This document shows, piece after piece, positions 22,619 to 32,258 of a DNA stretch of 64,000 nucleotides (positions are counted from its first letter, which is position 1; each line of letters begins with the position of its first letter). The stretch lies in NCBI RefSeq assembly GCF_000308455.1, contig NZ_BAFP01000003.1, positions 62,001-126,000 on the forward strand, given 5' to 3'. This DNA comes from Nocardia abscessus NBRC 100374. GTDB lineage: Bacteria; Actinomycetota; Actinomycetes; Mycobacteriales; Mycobacteriaceae. The position numbers and the translations under genes are program-made. The notes below the pieces were generated by a model. The model had not been told where the DNA came from and did not search any database. It worked only from the letters and a program-made list of their open reading frames with translations.

Positions 22619-25141
22619 TCAACCTTCGGGGGACGGCGATGAGTTCGCGAACGTGTCTCCGGAAGGGGGCGCGACCTCGGGTGCTGGAACGTGCGGTCGC
22701 TGGACGGCATCCGGCTTCTGCGCGCCTGTCGGAGACGGACCGAGCGAGGCTGGAACGCCCGCCTCCGCGGGTCCTTGGGTGGGTGGGGTCTGTCCCTCGG
22801 GACCGGCCGGAGTCGGGGAGCCTGCCTCTGCGGGTCCTTGGGTGGGTGGGGTCTGTCCCTCGGGACCGGCCGGAGTCGGGGAGCCTGCCTCTGCGGGTCC
22901 TTGGGTGAGTGGGGTCTGTCCCTCGGGACCGATCGGAGTCGGAGCGCCCGCCTCCGCTGGAGCCTGGGCGAGTGGGGTTCGCGCCTCCGGAGCAGGGCCG
23001 ATGGAGGGTGCGGGGGTACCAGCCGGAACCGGCGCGCTGTCCGGAGCCGGTGTTCGACCCGCAACCGGGGCGCTCACCTGGGCCGCGACCGGGTTGCGGC
23101 TCATTTCCTCCTGGTAGGTGTCGTTGTAGGTCTTCCACACCGTCGTGACGATGCCGGTGAGCTGGTTGAGGATCAGTGAGCCGTGCTCGAAGTCGGCGCG
23201 CAGGCCGTCCGGGACCGGGTAGGCGTTGCGCAGCGGGAGTCCGAGGACGCCCGCGTCGGCGCCGAGTTGCAGGAAGCGGTCCAGTATGGTGCCGATTACT
23301 TCGACGACCTGCCCGTCCGCTGCGGTGTAGACGTAGCCGTTGGAGAACTGCGCGTACTGCTGGCCCTGCACGGCGGGCAGCACGTCGGATCGCACGGGCC
23401 CGAGCGGTCCGTTCGGTCCCCCGGACTGCGACCAGTGCCTGGCGATGATGTTGTCGTGCACCATGTTCAGCAGCTTGGTGGTGAGTGCGGCGAGGGCCGC
23501 CACATCCGATTCGCTGGGTGCGGGGGGTTGGCTGTCGTGCGTGCCGGGCGCGCCCGGCGCACCGGCGGCGATGTCGCGAATCCGATCCATCAGCGCGTAC
23601 GCGGCGTCGCCGGGGCAGGTGGTGTTGCCGACGTCGCGATGCGCGAAGACGATCGGCAACCGCACCGCTTCGCCTTGGGCATACGGGGTGAAAGAAGTGC
23701 CCTCGGAGTACATCGTGGTGTGGCCCTTGGGATCGAGCCCGGCGACCTTGGCGCGCCAGCCCACGAAAGCCCCGAGCGCCTCGATCGACGCCTCGGTCGG
23801 TTGCTCGGACTCGTAGCTGCCCATCAGGGCCACGCCGGAAGTGTTCTCGTTGAACCCGCCCGCGTGCGCACCCTGCACCGGGCGGTCGAGGCCGCCGAAG
23901 CGTCCCTCGAAGACCTGGCCGTACTTGTCCACCAGCGCGTTGTAGCCGATGTCGCACCAGCCCAACGTTTTCGCGTGGTAGGTGTAGATCGCCCGGACGA
24001 TCCCCGCCGACTCGGACTTGCTGTAGTCGTTGCGGCCCGCGGTGTGGTGCACCGTGACGCCGCCGATGTGGTCGTCGTAGGTCGGCTGATCGCAGCGGAT
24101 GGATTCGTCGGCGCCCCACTGGGCGCGGGTGATCACGCTCGGCCCGCCGCCGGGCAGCTCCGCGGCGACGTTGTGCAGCGCGCCGTCGACGGCGCCGCGG
24201 CCCGGATCGATGAGCACGGCGGTCAGGTCGGCGGGCTGCTGGGCCGGGTCGTCGGAGTGCGGCACGGGTTGCCGGGCCGGGTCGCCCGCCTGCGCGGCCG
24301 GGTCGTCCACGATGGGGGCGGTCTCGGCCACCGGCCGGATCGTCTCTGCCGCCGCCTGTTTGTGCGTGACCAGGACCTGGACCGCGTTGGTGTCGCCGAC
24401 ATAGATCGGTTCGGTGCCGTTGGTCGCGCCGGGGCCGGAACGGTCGGTGCGATGAGTGTCGACCGGTTCGGCGTCGTACCAGGGCCCCCATGTGCCGTCG
24501 GGCTGCCGAGCGCGGATCGTGGCCGTGGTGTCGGCCAACTCCTTGGCGGTGAACGCGACCATGCTGAAGGGAGTCTCGCTGGAGAGTTCCTTCACCTGGG
24601 CCCCTACTTGGCTCATCAGTTGGGGGGTCACGGCGCCGGGAGACAGCGCGGGCGTGTCGGGAGTAGTGCCGGGCTGGAGCCGGGCGGGATCCGCGATGAA
24701 GCGCACACTGCCCGGTACGCGTTCGGGAATCGGCTGAGCTGGGGAATTCGGCCGGTCGGGTGTCGGACTCGAAATGTTCGGGCCGGAGGTTTGGCCGGAA
24801 TAAGAACTGGGTAGTCGTATTTCTTCTGGCCGCGGCACGCCCGATGGTAGGGGTGGTCGGTCGGCATTCGGAATGGACTCCGGAATCGGCAGCATGCGCA
24901 GATCGGAAAGATGCAGATCAGGCAGGCTCAGCCCGGTGAGTTCGCGCAGCGGCAGCACGGTATCGGGCGCGTTCGTGAGCGCGACCTCGGCGAGTTCGGC
25001 CGGTACGGCGGCCGGTCCGGTGTTGTTGGCGCTGTGGTAGTCGGTCGAATCGTCGAGCGCGAGGGTGGCGAGCGGTGCCGCTACCGCGAGGGTCGTGACT
25101 ACCGGGAGCACGTAGGAGCGTTTCGGTTTGCGGTACCGCAC
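22619..25141 (-). CDS. secreted PGRP-type N-acetylmuramoyl-L-alanine amidase with LGFP-like repeats and Pro-rich tail
   Basis: The protein has 840 residues from GTG 25141, which has GGAG six bases upstream. Order: basic start and membrane/signal helix (about 10-30), long disordered Pro-rich linker, amidase_2/PGRP domain (about 335-525) with zinc-ligand motifs VHHTAG and HRDVGNTTCPG and catalytic-type DIGYNALVD, LGFP-like cell-wall repeats (GPLGPVRSDV, GVLGLPLRNA; about 560-665), then a repetitive Pro/Gly/Glu tail. It cleaves the lactyl-amide bond between muramic acid and L-Ala. Resembles M. tuberculosis Rv3811 in position and domains. The tail contains about three near-identical 21-residue repeats. 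Divergent from a SpoIID-domain gene, 233 bp apart. Confidence 0.9.
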   Translation of the reverse strand: MRYRKPKRSYVLPVVTTLAVAAPLATLALDDSTDYHSANNTGPAAVPAELAEVALTNAPDTVLPLRELTGLSLPDLHLSDLRMLPIPESIPNADRPPLPSGVPRPEEIRLPSSYSGQTSGPNISSPTPDRPNSPAQPIPERVPGSVRFIADPARLQPGTTPDTPALSPGAVTPQLMSQVGAQVKELSSETPFSMVAFTAKELADTTATIRARQPDGTWGPWYDAEPVDTHRTDRSGPGATNGTEPIYVGDTNAVQVLVTHKQAAAETIRPVAETAPIVDDPAAQAGDPARQPVPHSDDPAQQPADLTAVLIDPGRGAVDGALHNVAAELPGGGPSVITRAQWGADESIRCDQPTYDDHIGGVTVHHTAGRNDYSKSESAGIVRAIYTYHAKTLGWCDIGYNALVDKYGQVFEGRFGGLDRPVQGAHAGGFNENTSGVALMGSYESEQPTEASIEALGAFVGWRAKVAGLDPKGHTTMYSEGTSFTPYAQGEAVRLPIVFAHRDVGNTTCPGDAAYALMDRIRDIAAGAPGAPGTHDSQPPAPSESDVAALAALTTKLLNMVHDNIIARHWSQSGGPNGPLGPVRSDVLPAVQGQQYAQFSNGYVYTAADGQVVEVIGTILDRFLQLGADAGVLGLPLRNAYPVPDGLRADFEHGSLILNQLTGIVTTVWKTYNDTYQEEMSRNPVAAQVSAPVAGRTPAPDSAPVPAGTPAPSIGPAPEARTPLAQAPAEAGAPTPIGPEGQTPLTQGPAEAGSPTPAGPEGQTPPTQGPAEAGSPTPAGPEGQTPPTQGPAEAGVPASLGPSPTGAQKPDAVQRPHVPAPEVAPPSGDTFANSSPSPEG
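22771..22959. repeat. three tandem 63-bp coding repeats in the amidase tail
   Basis: Units at 22771-22833, 22834-22896 and 22897-22959. The first two are nearly identical, the third slightly diverged, and degenerate partial units flank them. Each encodes 21 residues of the GPEGQTP and AEAGSPTP type. Such in-frame minisatellites change length by slippage or recombination. Confidence 0.85.
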
Positions 25142-25374
25142 GAGCGTCTCCAATCAGGTCGAACCGGCGATCACCTGCGATTCAGATTGCTTCCTGATGT
25201 ATCAATGATCACAATAGCCACAATTGTCACATAGCTAAACCTCTTGTTGAGGATTATGTGATTGCTTGAATGTAACTCTTGGATCGCTGTCCTATCTACG
25301 CACCATGCCGGATCGATCCGCCCTGGAAACCGTGGGAGTGCACGTATGCGCCGTAATGCGAACACGCAGAGGGC

Positions 25375-27051
25375 ATGAAAATGCTGGTGAGAAGTATTTT
25401 TGGGAGACCCGTACGTCGGGTGCCGCGCCGACCGCCAAGTGGCCTGCCGATGATCCAGTCTGTGTTGCTCTGTGGAGTCCTGCTGATTGCCAGCGTGGTG
25501 TTGACGCTGTCTACTGCGCGGAATGATGTCCCGTTTCGGACACTGGCTGGTCCAGGACATGGACGGGGCATGAGCCAGTTGGGCGCGTTCGAGAGCGCTC
25601 GCGACGGGTGGTCCGCCGAACGTATCCTCGCGCACTTCTACCCCGGCGCGGCACTCTCCACCATCGCGCCGACGGCCGTTCGCGTCCGGCTCGCGGAGCA
25701 GGACGACTCGTCTCTCGACGCCTTCGCCGCCGCCGGTCTGCGCGTGGGCGGTCGGGAGGTCGCGCCCGGCCAGGTCGCGCATCTGACGCCGCTGCCAGGT
25801 GGCGGCGCGAACGTGGCGGTGACCGTCGGCTGTGACGGTGACGTGCTGTGGCAGGCGCGGACCGACGACCCGTGGCTACATCCGATCGACCCGCGGCCGG
25901 ACCGTCCTGCGGCAGAACATCTCACGCTGTGCGGCGGCTCGGCGTACCGCGGTGCGCTCGGGGTGGCGCTCGAGGAAGGCGCGGCCCGCACGATCAACCA
26001 GGTGGACGTCGAGGACTATCTGCTCGGCGTGGTTCCGGCCGAGGTGCAGGCCAACTGGGCGGACAAGGGCGCGGCAGAGGCGCTGCGCGCCCAGGCGATC
26101 GCGGCGCGCTCGTATGCCCTTGCCGAACAGCGTTATCCATACGCTCAGACCTGCGACACCACCGACTGTCAGAGGTATCCCGGTACCGCGCAGGAGGACC
26201 CGCGGACGGCAGTTGCCGTCGCGGCCACGGCGGCCACGGTCCTGCTGCGCGAAGGCCGGATCCTGCGGACCGAGTACTCCGCCGCGCCCAGTGGCGGGGA
26301 ACCCGCGGACATCCAGACCATGGCTGTCGGACCCGCGCCCGGCGAGCTGGTAACCACAGCGCCACCCGACGATCCGCGCGAGCAGGCGGCCGCCGAGTCC
26401 GCGATCGATGCCGAGTACCGCCGGATCGGCGGCGCGAACAGCACCATCGGTACGCCGCTCGGGCCGGAGATGATCCTGCCCCGGCGCGCGGGCACCTACC
26501 GGCTCTACACCAACGGCGTCATCATCGTGACGTCCACGCTGGGCGCGCAGGTGGTGGACTACTCCCGCATGCTGCAGCCGGTGCCGGAAGTGGCTGAGGG
26601 GCAGCAGGTTCCGTCCGCGCCGCTGCCCGGCAGTGCGTCTTCTCCAGTTGCGGTCACGCCTGGTGGCGCGCAGTCCGGCGCCGCTGCACCTGGCGGTGCT
26701 ACCGCGTTCGGCGGTGCGGCTCAGCCCGGCGGCGAGACTCTGCCTGATATTGCGGCGGCACCCGATGGCGTGGCTCGGTCTGGCGGTCCGGCTCAGTCTG
26801 GTGGTCCGGCTCAGCCTGGCGGCACGGCTCAGTCTGGTGGTGCGGCTCAGTCTGGCGGTGGGGTTTTGCCTGGTGGTGCGGCTCGGATCGGCGATGCTGC
26901 GGCTCCGGATGGAATGGCTTCGCCGGGCGGTGGAGCTACGCCTGGTGGTGCTGGTGTGGCCCTCCCTTCGCCTGCGGAGCTTGCCGGCTCGTCACGAGCC
27001 GCAGGAGCTGCGCCCGCCTCTCCGCCTGCCTGGCAGGCGCCTTCCCGCTAG
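25375..27051 (+). CDS. SpoIID/LytB-domain secreted protein with low-complexity C-terminal tail
   Basis: The protein has 558 residues. ATG 25381 (M3) has better spacing to GAGGG than ATG 25375. An N-terminal membrane helix (about 26-46) is followed by a SpoIID-like region, seen in GHGRGMSQLGAFESA and the catalytic-domain signature VEDYLLGVVPAEVQANW plus EALRAQAIAARSYAL (about 215-255). SpoIID is a lytic transglycosylase acting on denuded glycan, and such proteins often pair with an amidase. Here the PGRP amidase is encoded divergently next door. An LGFP-like segment TIGTPLGPEMILP (about 357-369) is followed by about 140 residues of Gly/Ala/Pro-rich repeats (SGGAAQ, PGGTAQ type). Catalytic residues have not been checked by alignment. 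Confidence 0.82.
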   Translation: MKMLVRSIFGRPVRRVPRRPPSGLPMIQSVLLCGVLLIASVVLTLSTARNDVPFRTLAGPGHGRGMSQLGAFESARDGWSAERILAHFYPGAALSTIAPTAVRVRLAEQDDSSLDAFAAAGLRVGGREVAPGQVAHLTPLPGGGANVAVTVGCDGDVLWQARTDDPWLHPIDPRPDRPAAEHLTLCGGSAYRGALGVALEEGAARTINQVDVEDYLLGVVPAEVQANWADKGAAEALRAQAIAARSYALAEQRYPYAQTCDTTDCQRYPGTAQEDPRTAVAVAATAATVLLREGRILRTEYSAAPSGGEPADIQTMAVGPAPGELVTTAPPDDPREQAAAESAIDAEYRRIGGANSTIGTPLGPEMILPRRAGTYRLYTNGVIIVTSTLGAQVVDYSRMLQPVPEVAEGQQVPSAPLPGSASSPVAVTPGGAQSGAAAPGGATAFGGAAQPGGETLPDIAAAPDGVARSGGPAQSGGPAQPGGTAQSGGAAQSGGGVLPGGAARIGDAAAPDGMASPGGGATPGGAGVALPSPAELAGSSRAAGAAPASPPAWQAPSR

Positions 27052-27106
27052 TGCGGCGCCGCTCGGTGCGGCGTCCGCTCTCGCTCCTCGCCGCGGATGC
27101 CCACTC

Positions 27107-27363
27107 CCGAGGTATGTCGCCGAGTGACTCGGCCGACGTGCAGCAAACAGGTCAACTGCTCTTGGGAGGTGCGGTCAAAGGCCGCGAGCAACCGCTGTTC
27201 GTTCGTCATGTGCTCGGGGCTACAGGTCGTCCATCAGTGCTCGGCCCTGCTCTGCGAGGAAAATCCGGACCGCCCGGTGGTCTTCCGCGCACGGTTTGCG
27301 CACTACCAGGCGTTTGGCCGCCAGCCGGTCGATCCGGTTGGTGATGGTGCCTGAGGTCACCAT
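27107..27363 (-). pseudogene. frameshifted, truncated MarR-family regulator
   Basis: The minus strand reads as the wing and C-terminal dimerisation part of a MarR protein: MVTSGTITNRIDRLAAKRLV then EDHRAVRIFLAEQGRALMDDL up to TAG (27220-27222), after which the reading shifts by +1 into EHMTNEQRLLAAFD and SQEQLTCLL, the usual MarR C-terminus. The N-terminal half is missing and the sequence abuts a fragment of an EamA transporter. Clearly a decayed gene. Confidence 0.7.
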
Positions 27364-27386
27364 GACCACCCTCGGCGGCACCCGCG

Positions 27387-27629
27387 GTGAGTAATGGTCT
27401 CGCCTTCCGCGGGTTGCTCAGTCCCGTGTCGACCGCCGTGATCGGATGGGTCGCACTCGGGCACGCGCTCACCGGGCTGCGGATGCTCGGTATGGCGATT
27501 GCGCTGGGCGGCACGCTGCTCGGCCGAGCGGTCGGTGCACCGACGGCACCGGCTTGTCCGTGCCGTCGCCCGTACTGGTCGCCCCTGCTCCGGGACTGCG
27601 CTGAGCGCCGGAAAGTTCCTGCTGAATAA
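27387..27629 (+). pseudogene. C-terminal fragment of an EamA/DMT-family transporter
   Basis: The frame translates to LLSPVSTAVIGWVALGHALT followed by LGMAIALGGTLLGRA, the last two transmembrane helices of an EamA drug/metabolite transporter, then runs through unrelated Pro/Arg-rich codons to TAA. The eight or so upstream helices are absent. Its divergent partner would have been the MarR fragment at 27107-27363, so a deletion fused the two remnants. Confidence 0.65.
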
Positions 27630-27638
27630 GGGTTGACC

Positions 27639-27653
27639 TTGACGTAACGTCAA
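27639..27653. promoter_or_regulatory. MerR-type operator TTGACGTAACGTCAA
   Basis: A perfect 15-bp palindrome immediately preceded by TTGACC (27633-27638), lying 45 bp before the MerR-family gene. This matches the position and style of MerR/TipA autoregulatory sites in over-long promoter spacers. Confidence 0.65.
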
Positions 27654-27697
27654 CTTGCAAGCTGGTTACACCGACGAGAGAGAAGGGAGGACAGGTC

Positions 27698-28456
27698 GTG
27701 GAAGCCGGGGAATGGTCCATTCAGGATCTGGCGAAGGCGGCCGGTACCACCAGTCGCACGCTGCGCCATTACGGGCAGCTGGGGCTGTTGCCGCCCAGCC
27801 GGATCGGCGCCAACGGCTACCGCTATTACGACCAGGGCTCCCTCGTGCGGTTGCAACGCATCCTGCTGCTGCGGGAACTCGGCCTCGGCCTTCCGGTCAT
27901 CGCCGAAGTCCTCGCCGGAGAGCAGGACACCGCCGCCGCGCTGCGCACGCACCTGGAACTGCTGCGGCAGGAACAGGATCGGATCCGGCGGCAGATCGAG
28001 TCGGTGCAAACCACCCTGCACAAGACGGAAAGAGGTGAACAACTCGTGGCAGCAGAAGTTTTCGACGGCTTCGACCACACGAAGTACAAGGACGAGGTGA
28101 TCGAACGCTGGGGCAAGGAGGCCTACGAGAGCGGTGACCGCTGGTGGCGCTCGATGTCCGACGCGGACAAGAAGACCTTCCAGCAGACCCATCTCGACAT
28201 CGCCGCCGACTACGGCCGGGCGCACGCCGACGGGCTCACCCCGGACAGCGACGAGGTGCAGGCCGTCGTCCAGCGTCACTACGACTGGATCGGCATCGGC
28301 TGGCAGGGCCGTCCGGTGGTGAAGGAGGCGTTCGTCAACCTCGGTGAGATGTACGTGGCCGACCCGCGATTCGCGGTCAACTACGACGTGCACGGCGCGG
28401 GCACCGCCGAGTTCGTGCGCGACGCGATGAAGGTCTACGCCGAGCGGCGGCTGTAA
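27698..28456 (+). CDS. TipA-like MerR regulator with TipAS ligand-binding domain
   Basis: The protein has 252 residues from GTG with GGGAGG upstream. The N-terminal MerR winged helix (WSIQDLAKAAGTTSRTLRHY, NGYRYYDQ) is followed by a coiled-coil linker (about 80-112) and a TipAS domain (KYKDEVIERWGKEAYESGDRW, HYDWIGIGW, YVADPRFAVNYD). TipAS domains capture thiopeptide-like antibiotics and other amphipathic compounds and trigger activation of the regulator's own promoter. A palindromic operator is present upstream. No obvious resistance gene adjoins it; the remnants upstream suggest an efflux gene was once nearby. No internal start for a separate TipAS form is obvious apart from the GTG at about 28046. 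Confidence 0.9.
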   Translation: MEAGEWSIQDLAKAAGTTSRTLRHYGQLGLLPPSRIGANGYRYYDQGSLVRLQRILLLRELGLGLPVIAEVLAGEQDTAAALRTHLELLRQEQDRIRRQIESVQTTLHKTERGEQLVAAEVFDGFDHTKYKDEVIERWGKEAYESGDRWWRSMSDADKKTFQQTHLDIAADYGRAHADGLTPDSDEVQAVVQRHYDWIGIGWQGRPVVKEAFVNLGEMYVADPRFAVNYDVHGAGTAEFVRDAMKVYAERRL

Positions 28457-28467
28457 ATCACAACCCT

Positions 28468-28505
28468 CCGGTGGCCGGTACGCGTGCACGCGTACCGGCC
28501 ACCGG
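28468..28505. terminator. perfect 38-bp palindrome, terminator
   Basis: CCGGTGGCCGGTACGCGTG and its exact complement form a 19-bp perfect stem 12 bp after the TipA-like gene. Confidence 0.75.
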
Positions 28506-28609
28506 TCGTTCGGTGATCCAGCGCTGCCCGCTGCGCTGTGCAGGAGTGGCTTTCGGGTCGCTCGGCGTGGGCGCGGCGCGGTAAGGTTCGATGCCACAAG
28601 GGGGGTTCG

Positions 28610-29248
28610 ATGAACAATTCGTACGCGCGGCCCGAGGTACAGGGCGGCAGCGGAGCGCCGTCGACGTGGCAGGCCGCGTTGGCGGTGATCGCGGCATGTC
28701 TCGGCGGCGGCGGGATCTGCGTCGGTGCACTGTTGGGCATCAAGCTACTGCACCGCTCTTCCATTCGAACCCCGGACTCGGTCAAGGATTTCGACGCCTG
28801 GTGGGCCGCGACCAACATTCGTCACGTGCAGGAGACGTTGCTCGGGGTGTCCGCCCTGCTGGCACTTGTCCTGCTCGCCGGGGGGATTCTCCTGCTGCTC
28901 GGCAAGCCGGCCGGACGGCCTGCGGTGCTGATCGGGTCCGCATGGGGATTCGTCGGCGGTCTGATCGCCGCGACCTATGGCGGACAGTACGGCTTGTCGG
29001 CGCAGTCGTCCGCCTCGTCTCTCTACCTGATCGTCGGGGCCGCTTTCTGCTCGGTCGCGTTCGTCACGATCGCGACCAGTCCGCCGGCCCGCCCCACGGT
29101 GTCAGCCATGCCCGCGCCGCCGCAGTTCGGTCACCAGTCACCGATGCCGCAGTTCGGTCACCAGTCACCGGCGCCGCAGCCCGGCCATCAGTCACCGCCG
29201 CCGCAGTTCGGCCCCCATCCCGCACCGCAGTCGCTACCGCCGCACTGA
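28610..29248 (+). CDS. small membrane protein with Pro/Gln/His-rich repeat tail
   Basis: The protein has 212 residues from ATG with GGGGGG five bases upstream. Four probable transmembrane helices lie between residues 20 and 155 (WQAALAVIAACLGGGGICVG, LLGVSALLALVLLAGGILLL, AVLIGSAWGFVGGLIAA, LYLIVGAAFCSVAFVTIA). The C-terminal 50 residues repeat the unit PQFGHQSP three to four times. I recognise no family. Such tails are common in actinobacterial envelope proteins with unknown roles. Confidence 0.7.
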   Translation: MNNSYARPEVQGGSGAPSTWQAALAVIAACLGGGGICVGALLGIKLLHRSSIRTPDSVKDFDAWWAATNIRHVQETLLGVSALLALVLLAGGILLLLGKPAGRPAVLIGSAWGFVGGLIAATYGGQYGLSAQSSASSLYLIVGAAFCSVAFVTIATSPPARPTVSAMPAPPQFGHQSPMPQFGHQSPAPQPGHQSPPPQFGPHPAPQSLPPH

Positions 29249-29270
29249 CGCGCGGTCCGGCTCGCTCGCC

Positions 29271-29299
29271 GCGACGCCATAGCCACGTCACGGCGTCGC
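29271..29299. terminator. short hairpin between convergent genes
   Basis: GCGACGCC/GGCGTCGC (29271-29278/29292-29299) with a 13-nt loop. The right arm touches the stop codon of the TetR gene. Confidence 0.4.
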
Positions 29300-29934
29300 T
29301 AGGCCTGGTCGTCGTCGCGTCCGAGCGCATGCATCAATTGGTCTTCGGTGATCGGCGGCACCGGAAGAGGATGAGCGGCCTCCGCGCGTAGGCCGTCGAG
29401 TACGAGGCCGAGGTTACGGCGCCAGGCTTCGGGGGCGATCTGACTTGTCGCCTCCACGATCCTGGTGTGTGACCAGGTGATGAAGGCGATGTCCTCCAGT
29501 ACCCAGTCGTCGCGCAGCACCCCGGCTTCCTGCGCACGGGTGATGATCCGGCGCATCAGGCCGTGGCCGTATTCCTGGGCTCGGGCGATGGCGTGGCTGG
29601 GGGCCGCCCGCACGGCGAGTTCGCTGAGCAGCCGGTCGGCGGCTTGCAAGGCGCAGACCTGCTCCACCAGGTAGACGAACGACGCCCACGGGTCGTCGAT
29701 GGCCAGCGCGTCTTCGGCGATGCGGCTGCCCGCTTCGATCCGGTCCTCGACCGCCGCCGCGATGAGGTCGTCGCGGGTGGGGAAGCGGTTGTAGAGCGTG
29801 CCGATGGCGACGCCCGCGCGGGCGGCGATCTCCTTCAGCGGTGCGTCGAGGCCGCGTTCGGTGAAGACGGCGCGGGCGGCGTTCACGAGCGCGTCCCGGT
29901 TGCGCTGGGCATCGCTGCGTAACGGCTTGTCCAC
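29299..29934 (-). CDS. TetR-family transcriptional repressor
   Basis: The protein has 211 residues from GTG. An N-terminal TetR helix-turn-helix (ALVNAARAVFTERGLDAPLK, GVAIGTLYNRFPTRDDLI; about 14-60) precedes a divergent all-helical ligand-binding domain, which resembles the SACE_7040-type C-terminal domain. Divergent from the short-chain dehydrogenase gene 108 bp away, with two similar palindromes between them, so it probably represses both itself and that gene. The inducer is unknown. Confidence 0.9.
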   Translation of the reverse strand: MDKPLRSDAQRNRDALVNAARAVFTERGLDAPLKEIAARAGVAIGTLYNRFPTRDDLIAAAVEDRIEAGSRIAEDALAIDDPWASFVYLVEQVCALQAADRLLSELAVRAAPSHAIARAQEYGHGLMRRIITRAQEAGVLRDDWVLEDIAFITWSHTRIVEATSQIAPEAWRRNLGLVLDGLRAEAAHPLPVPPITEDQLMHALGRDDDQA

Positions 29935-29968
29935 GCGCCGATCCTACAAATCGGACGCCCCATATATG

Positions 29969-30024
29969 TTGAGCATGGGTTCAACTTAGGCTAACGTCGA
30001 GCGCGAACTTGAACCATGGCTCAA
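29969..30024. promoter_or_regulatory. twin TetR operators, 40 bp apart
   Basis: TTGAGCATGGGTTCAA (29969-29984) and TTGAACCATGGCTCAA (30009-30024) are near-palindromes with TTGAnC...GnTCAA ends. Their start points are exactly 40 bp apart, close to four helical turns. The second lies just before the ribosome binding site of the SDR gene. Confidence 0.65.
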
Positions 30025-30041
30025 CTTATCCGGGAGTGAAA

Positions 30042-30764
30042 ATGACCAAGACCATCGCGATCTTCGGGTACGGCCCCGGCCTCGGGGTCGGCACCGGGCG
30101 CAGATTCGGACGCGAAGGGTTCCGCGTGGCGGTCATCGGGCGCGATCCCGAGAAGGCGCGGTGGCATGCCGAGGAGCTGACGGCCGAAGGCATCGAGGCC
30201 GCCGCCTTCCCGGCGGACGTGACCGTCGCCGCGCAGGTCACGGGCGTGATCGAGAAAATCGAGGCGACCTTCGGGCCGATCGACGTGGCGATGCACGGCG
30301 CGGCGGGCAATATGAGCGACCGGCTGCCCTCCACCCTCGAGGTGGACCTCCCCTCCCTCGATGCGCCGATCGCGCTGAAGCTGCACTCACCGATCCTGAT
30401 GACGAGGGCGCTGGCGCCGGGAATGGTGGCGCGAGGCGACGGCGCGCTGCTGTTCTCGTCGGGCTCGTCCGAGCATTTCGTGGCGCCCTATCTGGCGCAC
30501 TTCGGTATCGCGCTGGCCGCGCAGCGCGGTTACCTGCGCCAGCTCGAGGTGGAACTGCGCGGCACCGGCGTCTACGTCGGGCTGCTCAATATCGGCGCGC
30601 TGATCGACCGCAGCAAAGCCGCGCAGATCGTCGACGAGCACCCGGAGGTGATTCCCGAGGGCCTGGAGATCGTCCGGATGAGCGGCGACGAACTCGGTGA
30701 CCACTACTGGCGGCTGTACACCGAGCGGGACAAGGTCGAGCTCGACGTCGGTTTCCCGGCCTGA
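30042..30764 (+). CDS. SDR-family protein with atypical motifs
   Basis: The protein has 240 residues; ATG follows GGGAG. The N-terminal Rossmann motif reads GYGPGLGVGTG in place of the classical GASxGIG, followed by FPADVT and AMHGAAGN (the NNAG position). The usual YxxxK pair is not evident. The segment there reads FGIALAAQRGYLRQLEVELR, so catalytic activity as a normal dehydrogenase is doubtful or uses another residue. Homologues are annotated as SDR or NmrA-like proteins. Expression is probably controlled by the divergent TetR protein via the twin operators. Confidence 0.75.
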   Translation: MTKTIAIFGYGPGLGVGTGRRFGREGFRVAVIGRDPEKARWHAEELTAEGIEAAAFPADVTVAAQVTGVIEKIEATFGPIDVAMHGAAGNMSDRLPSTLEVDLPSLDAPIALKLHSPILMTRALAPGMVARGDGALLFSSGSSEHFVAPYLAHFGIALAAQRGYLRQLEVELRGTGVYVGLLNIGALIDRSKAAQIVDEHPEVIPEGLEIVRMSGDELGDHYWRLYTERDKVELDVGFPA

Positions 30765-30870
30765 GCGCAGCCCACACGAAGGAAGCCCTTGGATCGCGTC
30801 CCGGTTCGCGGCGGCCGATGGGAACGGACAACGCCGCGAAGCGGACGCGATCATCCGGCCAGGGGAGTAA

Positions 30871-32250
<1,380 letters not shown>

Positions 32251-32258
32251 GAGCACCG

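Noticed and set aside
22771..22959. Direct repeats of 63 bp that could be taken for a CRISPR-like array
   Set aside because: Units are contiguous with no unique spacers, in frame with the amidase gene, and encode a repeated peptide; they are protein repeats.
30009..30041. Upstream TTG start for the SDR gene giving 11 extra residues
   Set aside because: It lies inside the second TetR operator and has no ribosome binding site; ATG 30042 has GGGAG.
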